Shown here: positions 38,302-45,800 of the stretch, in pieces
How positions within the stretch are numbered: the stretch's first letter is position 1
Layout of the letters: the number at the start of each line of letters is the position of its first letter
NCBI RefSeq assembly: GCF_963678635.1
Contig: NC_087062.1
Span: forward strand, 100,859,209-100,923,208
Length of the DNA: 64,000 nucleotides
Source of the DNA: Symsagittifera roscoffensis
Lineage: Eukaryota > Xenacoelomorpha > Acoela > Convolutidae
Reading direction: 5' to 3'
Made by a program: the position numbers and the translations under genes
The notes under the pieces: generated by a model
The model's input: only the letters and a program-made list of their open reading frames with translations
Told to the model about the DNA's origin: nothing
Database searches by the model: none

Positions 38302-38781
38302 ATGGAACAATATTATGCAAAGCAAGCTTCACTTCCTCATTTCTCTGGACACTACCGACAACGCGGCAGTGGATTTGGCGCTTTGGCTGCTGTAATTGGT
38401 CGTGTTGCTATACCGTTTGCACGGCGGGTTATTCTACCGGCTGCGAAAAAACTGGGCAGAGAACTTTTGATGTGTGCAGCGCCAGAACTGATTGATGTCG
38501 CTTCGAAAAAGAAGCCTCCTAAACAAGCATTGAAAAACACTGTCACAAAAACTGCAAGAAAACAACTCGGCAGTGGTAGACGTCGTCGAAAGACACCAAT
38601 GAATGGATTACGAAGAAGAAGGTCAGTGGGGGTTCGAAAAAGAAAAACAACCATTCGAAGAAAAACCAGACCAGTGAGAAGTCGAGCAGATTTTTTCTCA
38701 AAATATAAAATGATCGCTTATTTGTTACCCAATGAAGCTATCCATAGCTCTCTGGATTTGTTTGAAAAACAACCCTTTTGA
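38302..38781 (+). CDS. Basic core-like Polinton protein, run on into capsid start
   Basis: The ATG at 38,302 gives a 159-aa frame. Residues about 20-60 contain a hydrophobic helix (GFGALAAVIGRVAIPF) and an amphipathic basic stretch. Residues about 65-130 are very Arg/Lys-rich (GSGRRRRKTP and repeated RRR/KRK runs), like adenovirus-type core or cement proteins that condense DNA inside the capsid. The last 24 residues, from the internal Met at 38,710, instead match the expected N-terminus of the major capsid protein. The two genes are therefore fused in frame here: either the core gene lost its stop, or the two always overlapped. Family placement comes from composition and position. Confidence 0.6.
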   Translation: MEQYYAKQASLPHFSGHYRQRGSGFGALAAVIGRVAIPFARRVILPAAKKLGRELLMCAAPELIDVASKKKPPKQALKNTVTKTARKQLGSGRRRRKTPMNGLRRRRSVGVRKRKTTIRRKTRPVRSRADFFSKYKMIAYLLPNEAIHSSLDLFEKQPF

Positions 38782-40004
38782 TTACTTTTGAAAACGCTTT
38801 CGAACAAAAAATTGGACCTGTCTATTCACCTAATGGACCAATGCTTGAATTTGAAATCACCGGTGACCGTAATAATTTTGTCGACCTGCAAAAAAGGTAT
38901 TTGGAAATACGATGCAAAGTAACGCAATCAAATTGAACTGATCTGCGATACGACAACACTGATCCTACTGTGTCTGACTCACCGTTCCTCGTAAACAACT
39001 CCCTGTTTTCCCTTTTCTCTGATTGTACCCTCTCTGCTAATGGACTCAAAATCTCAAATGCCAATAGTAATTTTGCGCATAAAAGCTTTATTGGAACAGA
39101 ATTCTCTAACAGTAAAAGAGCCAAGGACTCTTGGCTTAAGTGTCAGGGATATCGTTTTGAAAACAATCCCGCTACAATAGATGCAGCTGATTCCACATCT
39201 CAGCGAGAACCGAGGGAAATTTGTTTCTATGGACCCGCTGGAGTTGATTTTTTCACATGTGACAAGCATTTGTTGAGCGGTGTTACCCTCAGACTTTCTT
39301 ACAGACGATCTCATGAAGACTTTCTCATCATATCTGAAGATGCTGCCAAGCATTACAAGCTGCAAATACTCGAAGCGAGCCTAGATGTTAGAAAAATGAC
39401 TGTGACCGACCATGTGCTCTCTGCCATTGAATCAACTTTGCTCAAAACTCCTGTGAACTACCCATATCAAGAAGAAATTACAAAAACATATCTTGCAACA
39501 GCTGGTCAGCGCAGCTGCCAACAGGAAGATATTTTTGCTCGTGAACCGGTTAGGCAAATTATAATAGTATTGAACACAAATAATGCATTTCTAGGAACAA
39601 ACCGAACGAGTCCTTTTCATTATCAAAAGTTTGGATTGGAGCAAGTTACCTTGAGACGGAACGGTTTACCAATAGCAAGTACATCAATTAGTACACAAGA
39701 TCATAAACGTCTCTTCTTCAACACACTATCTGCGCTAAGTTTGTTGCCCTGCGGGCTGGGAATCACTCTGGATAACTAGCAACAGCCTTTTATTATGTGT
39801 TTCGATCTCACTAGCACACGGCAGGCAGCTCATGACTTCTTGCATCCAGAACTTACTAACTGCTCAGTTTCACTGGATCTTCAATTCTCAAACGCTTTGA
39901 CAGCAAACCTAGAAATTTTTGTTTGGGGTATACGCTCATCGAATGTATTTATTACCTCCGACCGCAAAGTTACAAAGAACGTCATTCCAATTTCGACCGT
40001 CTGA
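38710..40004 (+). pseudogene. Polinton major capsid protein, double jelly-roll, decayed
   Basis: This is the hexon-like major capsid protein of the Polinton virion. The probable start is the ATG at 38,710, inside the end of the core-like frame. The frame changes near 38,780. From there one frame carries the whole body, with FEITGDRNNFVDLQKRYLEI (first jelly-roll strands), NNSLFSLFSDCTLSANG, the long middle domain to about 39,770, and the C-terminal block CFDLTS to the stop at 40,002-40,004. That frame is interrupted by a TGA at 38,938-38,940 and a TAG at 39,777-39,779. Total length about 430 codons. The damage is limited to these three points, and the reading between them is continuous. Confidence 0.8.
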
Positions 40005-40006
40005 AA

Positions 40007-40453
40007 ATGGATAAAATCCAGTTGCAAGATCTCATTCAGAACTGTAAACATCTGAAATATAAGTTTCTTGGAGTATTTGCAGCGGACAATTTTCCACCTC
40101 ACATCCCAAACAACATCTTTATGATTGTGAGCGCTTCAAAATCAGATTCTCCGGGGACACATTGGATTGTGATATGCAACAGAAGAAAAATTTTATACTT
40201 CGCTGATCCTCTCGGTCTTCCTCTTTGGCAGTACACCAATCTGTATAAACGATTGAACGATAATTTTCATCAGGTGACTGAATTGATGACAAACTTTCCC
40301 ATGCAAGACTCAAACTCTACCATGTGCGGTTCTCTTTATATTTATATCGCACAATTGATTTTTGATAAAAACTTTAATGGTGATGCTTCTGATTTTGTTT
40401 ATATAAATGATCATGTTTTGAAACGTTTCCTAACTGACATGCTTACCCATTAA
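40007..40453 (+). CDS. PRO: Adenain-like cysteine protease, Polinton
   Basis: This C5-type cysteine protease matures capsid precursors in Polintons and adenoviruses. The ATG at 40,007, 2 bp after the major capsid stop, gives an intact 148-aa protein. The active-site layout is complete: His in GTHWIVI, Asp 15 residues later in FADPLGLPL, then Gln in MQDSNSTMCGSL exactly seven residues before the nucleophile Cys, the adenain Gln-Cys spacing. An upstream in-frame extension to 39,923 exists but lies inside the capsid gene. Its 3' end has partial copies further downstream. It is one of two undamaged genes in this element. Confidence 0.85.
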   Translation: MDKIQLQDLIQNCKHLKYKFLGVFAADNFPPHIPNNIFMIVSASKSDSPGTHWIVICNRRKILYFADPLGLPLWQYTNLYKRLNDNFHQVTELMTNFPMQDSNSTMCGSLYIYIAQLIFDKNFNGDASDFVYINDHVLKRFLTDMLTH

Positions 40454-41000
40454 CAAACTATTTAATATGGCTGATTTATACATCTTTCAATTTAATTTTG
40501 AACACTACATTCTTTTAGTAATTGAAATTTTACCAAATGGTTAACTGAATAGCAGTAATCCGAGAAGTTAAGCTTTTATCAAAGTAAGAAAAAAAAATAC
40601 AAATTCGATCTATGGGGGGATATCACCATACCAGCAAATGTTGCCTCCTTTCAGTACAATTTCCGGACGGGTTTCGAAACGCCGCCTTTCGGCTGAGAGT
40701 CGAGCGCCAAGCGTTTTCCTCTACTCGGACCCCAAGAAGTTTTATTCTATCTTAAATTTTATAGTAACAGTTAGGTACAAGTTTTGACAATATTTCTACA
40801 CAAAAACGTATCAAACATACACAATACTCGAAAGTTTCCTAACCCATATCCTTTTTCATTAAACTATTTTTTATTTCTACATGACTGTTTTCGTATACAT
40901 TTCAATCAACTTGTCAATGAAAATAAGCTTCTGATTTCCTTTACAATAATGATTCTAATTTGAAACGTTTCCTAACTCATATGCTTTCTTATTAATTAAC
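40385..41000 (+). repeat. Partial tandem copies of the protease 3' end
   Basis: The segment at about 40,385-40,455 (GATGCTTCTGATTTTG ... TTTGAAACGTTTCCTAACTG), which includes the protease C-terminus and stop, recurs in diverged form at about 40,923-40,995 (AAGCTTCTGATTTCC ... TTTGAAACGTTTCCTAACTC). A shorter copy lies at about 40,826-40,870 (CGAAAGTTTCCTAACCCATA). Offsets are about 540 and 415 bp. The copies are not open. The simplest reading is local duplication of the element's right side. Confidence 0.6.
40618..40736 (-). repeat. tRNA-like SINE candidate
   Basis: On the minus strand a G+C-richer patch in A+T-rich DNA contains CCGAGTAGAGG (40,728-40,718, A-box-like, as in tRNA-Ser/Leu) and GTTTCGAAACC (40,680-40,670, B-box-like). 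The two starts are 48 nt apart, with GGCGCTCGACTCTCAGCC between them resembling an anticodon arm. The T-stem does not pair well, so it is not a working tRNA gene; a tRNA-derived SINE head is more likely. No A-rich tail or target duplication was identified. Confidence 0.45.
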
Positions 41001-41394
41001 AATTTTCTTATTAACATTTGTATTTTTTATTCATTTGCTTTAATTGATTTTTTTTCCATTTTTTTGTTAATTAGAGTATTATTCGAGTATCGAATTACAA
41101 TGTAGGCTCAAAAACCATTTAGCCCAATTTGGGTTTATCAAAACACTTTAGTTTGCTAAACAGAATACTTAAACATATAGCACTATTCAAATTATTCTAA
41201 TAAATTTCAAGCTGATTCTATACATATATTTCAATCATATTCGGTGCAGAAATCAAGCGTCTTTCATATACCATGCATGAAACGTTCGATATAACCACTT
41301 TATTTACCACTCCAATTTGGTGCATGAACAAAAAGAACGAAATACACCGTCTGGGCATTTGGACGATTTAGCTATCAACCTAACAAAAATTTGC

Positions 41395-41578
41395 ATTCAG
41401 GATCATTGGTTAAAAAAATTATAAATTGGGATCAAAGGATCAAATTTGTGGGATCATTATTTGGGATCATGAAAAATTTTACATGTGATCAGTACTTTTA
41501 CATGGGATCTCAAAAATTTACGTTGGGATCTCAATTTTATTCGCAATGATCCCTCCCGGGATCAAACCCCCCCATCCC
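41395..41578. repeat. GGGATC-rich cluster
   Basis: About ten copies of GGGATCA/GGATCA/GGGATCT or their complements occur in 180 bp of otherwise A+T-rich DNA, ending with ATGATCCCTCCCGGGATCAA and a run of seven C. Spacing is irregular (about 10-30 bp), so it is not a clean tandem array. Function unknown. The surrounding 40,454-41,730 has no gene that I can support. Confidence 0.6.
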
Positions 41579-41731
41579 AGTGTAAATTAGCTATACTAAA
41601 AGGATATTAAAACTACTTTTCAAATTTTGCCATTGCAATGGTTACAGTAGAGATTCGCGCGGACTAATAGTGCTGAATTGCTTTAATGAGATTTTTTTTG
41701 AAAACTTGTGGCTTAACTGATTAATGTTTGC

Positions 41732-42586
41732 ATGATATCAGGTTGGGCAAGGTCCTCTGAAAATTCAGCTCCAAATTGCGACCAAAGTAGTTCTGAAATG
41801 AAGGCCGCCAAACCTAAAATTGGCAACATAGTCCTCATTGCCATTCCTGTGTCAATAGTAACTGTCTGCTGCATTTGTGTTGGCGTCGGGAAAACGTGCT
41901 CTGCGAGAAGAGACAAAGACTCGAACAAAGAAAGGAACAAGCCAGCAGGTCAGCCTCAGTTTGCTCCCAAAAGACTGCTTCTGAGTCAACCGAGTGGTAC
42001 TCACACATTGCATGAGAGCACGTCTCTACTCGGAGATCACCAGCATACAGAACAACCCAGCCCCAACTTCCAAAGCCTGCCTCTGGGAACATCGGCGAAA
42101 AAAACGTATGGAAAGTTGGGAGCGAGAGGAGCTACGAAAACAATGAAAATTGACCTGGACGAAAGTTCTTCTATTCTAAATAGCACTTTTGACATTGAAA
42201 CAAACACTAGTTATCTGTCGCTAGGGAAAAAGAAACGAAAGATTGGCAAGTTAACTGAGCGAAACTTGAGCAAAAACTACAGAAACAAGAAAAGAATTGA
42301 GAGAGTGTTGTCTTCGTCTTCTTCGTCTTCAAGTGAAACAGTCGAAGACTTAGTCGTGAGCCCGGAGAGCCGAAAGTGTTTTATGCCGAAATTAGACTGG
42401 GAAGCAAGCAAAAGTGATAGTGGCTCATTTGAAAAAGATTGTGCGTCTTCATCCGATAAGAATCGACATTTGATGGGTGGGGATGTTATGAAAAGATTGA
42501 AGAGCAGTTGGATTCATGCAAAGGACACATATAAACATACCAAGTCTCAAAAACACAAGTTTGAAGTTATCAGTCTTGAAAATTAA
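41732..42586 (+). CDS. Single-pass membrane protein, probable last coding exon
   Basis: An open frame of 284 codons. A likely 3' splice site (ATATCAG, AG at 41,740-41,741) lies just inside its first codons, and there is no better upstream start, so I read it as the last coding exon, probably beginning at 41,742. After a short Ser/Asn-rich segment comes a hydrophobic helix of about 22 residues (IGNIVLIAIPVSIVTVCCIC, about 41,820-41,885). A basic segment (CSARRDKDSNKER) follows, giving N-outside topology with a cytoplasmic tail of about 230 residues. The tail is polar and Ser/Lys-rich, with a run of eight Ser (about 42,308-42,333) and several acidic-Ser patches that look like phosphorylation sites. 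It has no known domain. A poly(A) signal follows at 42,838. The ectodomain exons lie upstream or are lost. Possibly a host receptor-like or adhesion protein. Confidence 0.6.
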   Translation: MISGWARSSENSAPNCDQSSSEMKAAKPKIGNIVLIAIPVSIVTVCCICVGVGKTCSARRDKDSNKERNKPAGQPQFAPKRLLLSQPSGTHTLHESTSLLGDHQHTEQPSPNFQSLPLGTSAKKTYGKLGARGATKTMKIDLDESSSILNSTFDIETNTSYLSLGKKKRKIGKLTERNLSKNYRNKKRIERVLSSSSSSSSETVEDLVVSPESRKCFMPKLDWEASKSDSGSFEKDCASSSDKNRHLMGGDVMKRLKSSWIHAKDTYKHTKSQKHKFEVISLEN

Positions 42587-42837
42587 TTGATATCCAAGCT
42601 AATTTTCATGATGTTTTTTTAGGCAAAACGTAACTAAGTTTTGTATAATTCTTAATTTTCTCCACAGCTTATGAATTTAAACACTTAATACCAGAAGCAA
42701 AGACTTCGGTACTCAAACTTTGTGCAAAAAATTTAAAACTTGGCGCATTTTCTAAAAACAATTTCCAAGCAATTGTGGAATGTCAACCGACAGACTCTTA
42801 ATTACAAAAGTAATTGTTATAAAATATGAATTGTTAG

Positions 42838-42843
42838 AATAAA
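42838..42843 (+). terminator. Poly(A) signal of the membrane-protein gene
   Basis: A canonical AATAAA lies about 250 bp after the stop of the membrane-protein exon, in an A+T-rich 3' untranslated region. The 25-bp satellite starts about 20 bp downstream, where cleavage and polyadenylation would be expected. Confidence 0.6.
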
Positions 42844-42864
42844 GAATGTTTTGATATCTGTATC

Positions 42865-45800
42865 TTTCACCAGATATTGAGAGAGTGATTTTCACCAGAT
42901 ATTGAGAGAGTGATTTTCACCAGATATTGAGAGAGTGATTTTCACCAGATATTGAGAGAGTGATTTTCACCAGATATTGAGAGAGTGATTTTCACCAGAT
43001 ATTGAGAGAGTGATTTTCACCAGATATTGAGAGAGTGATTTTCACCAGATATTGAGAGAGTGATTTTCACCAGATATTGAGAGAGTGATTTTCACCAGAT
43101 ATTGAGAGAGTGATTTTCACCAGATATTGAGAGAGTGATTTTCACCAGATATTGAGAGAGTGATTTTCACCAGATATTGAGAGAGTGATTTTCACCAGAT
43201 ATTGAGAGAGTGATTTTCACCAGATATTGAGAGAGTGATTTTCACCAGATATTGAGAGAGTGATTTTCACCAGATATTGAGAGAGTGATTTTCACCAGAT
43301 ATTGAGAGAGTGATTTTCACCAGATATTGAGAGAGTGATTTTCACCAGATATTGAGAGAGTGATTTTCACCAGATATTGAGAGAGTGATTTTCACCAGAT
43401 ATTGAGAGAGTGATTTTCACCAGATATTGAGAGAGTGATTTTCACCAGATATTGAGAGAGTGATTTTCACCAGATATTGAGAGAGTGATTTTCACCAGAT
43501 ATTGAGAGAGTGATTTTCACCAGATATTGAGAGAGTGAATTTCACCAGATATTGAGAGAGTGATTTTCACCAGATATTGAGAGAGTGATTTTCACCAGAT
43601 ATTGAGAGAGTGATTTTCACCAGATATTGAGAGAGTGATTTTCACCAGATATTGAGAGAGTGATTTTCACCAGATATTGGGAGAGTGATTTTCACCAGAT
43701 ATTGAGAGAGTGATTTTCACCAGATATTGAGAGAGTGATTTTCACCAGATATTGAGAGAGTGATTTTCACCAGATATTGAGAGAGTGATTTTCACCAGAT
43801 ATTGAGAGAGTGATTTTCACCAGATATTGAGAGAGTGATTTTCACCAGATATTGAGAGAGTGATTTTCACCAGATATTGAGAGAATGATTTTCACCAGAT
43901 ATTGAGAGAGTGATTTTCACCAGATATTGAGAGAGTGATTTTCACCAGATATTGAGAGAGTGATTTTCACCAGATATTGAGAGAGTGATTTTCACCAGAT
44001 ATTGAGAGAGTGATTTTCACCAGATATTGAGAGAGTGATTTTCACCAGATATTGAGAGAGTGATTTTCACCAGATATTGAGAGAGTGATTTTCACCAGAT
44101 ATTGAGAGAGTGATTTTCACCAGATATTGAGAGAGTGATTTTCACCAGATATTGAGAGAGTGATTTTCACCAGATATTGAGAGAGTGATTTTCACCAGAT
44201 ATTGAGAGAGTGATTTTCACCAGATATTGAGAGAGTGATTTTCACCAGATATTGAGAGAGTGATTTTCACCAGATATTGAGAGAGTGATTTTCACCAGAT
44301 ATTGAGAGAGTGATTTTCACCAGATATTGAGAGAGTGATTTTCACCAGATATTGAGAGAGTGATTTTCACCAGATATTGAGAGAGTGATTTTCACCAGAT
44401 ATTGAGAGAGTGATTTTCACCAGATATTGAGAGAGTGATTTTCACCAGATATTGAGAGAGTGATTTTCACCAGATATTGAGAGAGTGATTTTCACCAGAT
44501 ATTGAGAGAGTGATTTTCACCAGATATTGAGAGAGTGATTTTCACCAGATATTGAGAGAGTGATTTTCACCAGATATTGAGAGAGTGATTTTCACCAGAT
44601 ATTGAGAGAGTGATTTTCACCAGATATTGAGAGAGTGATTTTCACCAGATATTGAGAGAGTGATTTTCACCAGATATTGAGAGAGTGATTTTCACCAGAT
44701 ATTGAGAGAGTGATTTTCACCAGATATTGAGAGAGTGATTTTCACCAGATATTGAGAGAGTGATTTTCACCAGATATTGAGAGAGTGATTTTCACCAGAT
44801 ATTGAGAGAGTGATTTTCACCAGATATTGAGAGAGTGATTTTCACCAGATATTGAGAGAGTGATTTTCACCAGATATTGAGAGAGTGATTTTCACCAGAT
44901 ATTGAGAGAGTGATTTTCACCAGATATTGAGAGAGTGATTTTCACCAGATATTGAGAGAGTGATTTTCACCAGATATTGAGAGAGTGATTTTCACCAGAT
45001 ATTGAGAGAGTGATTTTCACCAGATATTGAGAGAGTGATTTTCACCAGATATTGAGAGAGTGATTTTCACCAGATATTGAGAGAGTGATTTTCACCAGAT
45101 ATTGAGAGAGTGATTTTCACCAGATATTGAGAGAGTGATTTTCACCAGATATTGAGAGAGTGATTTTCACCAGATATTGAGAGAGTGATTTTCACCAGAT
45201 ATTGAGAGAGTGATTTTCACCAGATATTGAGAGAGTGATTTTCACCAGATATTGAGAGAGTGATTTTCACCAGATATTGAGAGAGTGATTTTCACCAGAT
45301 ATTGAGAGAGTGATTTTCACCAGATATTGAGAGAGTGATTTTCACCAGATATTGAGAGAGTGATTTTCACCAGATATTGAGAGAGTGATTTTCACCAGAT
45401 ATTGAGAGAGTGATTTTCACCAGATATTGAGAGAGTGATTTTCACCAGATATTGAGAGAGTGATTTTCACCAGATATTGAGAGAGTGATTTTCACCAGAT
45501 ATTGAGAGAGTGATTTTCACCAGATATTGAGAGAGTGATTTTCACCAGATATTGAGAGAGTGATTTTCACCAGATATTGAGAGAGTGATTTTCACCAGAT
45601 ATTGAGAGAGTGATTTTCACCAGATATTGAGAGAGTGATTTTCACCAGATATTGAGAGAGTGATTTTCACCAGATATTGAGAGAGTGATTTTCACCAGAT
45701 ATTGAGAGAGTGATTTTCACCAGATATTGAGAGAGTGATTTTCACCAGATATTGAGAGAGTGATTTTCACCAGATATTGAGAGAGTGATTTTCACCAGAT

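Larger units (their letters stand above)
31565..40453 (+). mobile_element. Polinton (Maverick) gene module, decayed
   Basis: Nine genes or gene remnants lie head to tail on the + strand: unknown, DxEGF-type unknown, packaging ATPase, unknown 209-aa gene, retroviral-type integrase, minor capsid, basic core-like protein, major capsid, adenain-like protease. This set is diagnostic of Polintons, which are virus-like DNA transposons of eukaryotes. Spacing is tight (integrase and minor capsid overlap; major capsid and protease are 2 bp apart). Polymerase B is absent here, but a fragment lies at about 9.6-10.1 kb. No terminal inverted repeat or 6-bp target duplication was recognised. The left edge is the minisatellite and the right edge is somewhere in 40,454-41,700. 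Most genes carry stops or frameshifts, so the copy is not autonomous. Confidence 0.85.

Noticed and set aside
32621-40004. Alternative genetic code explaining the in-frame stops
   Set aside because: All three stop codons occur inside the Polinton genes, together with frameshifts, while the protease, the 209-aa gene and the membrane-protein exon end normally. Decay is simpler.
40618-40736. Functional tRNA gene on the minus strand
   Set aside because: The T-stem does not pair and no acceptor stem is evident, so I kept it only as a SINE candidate.
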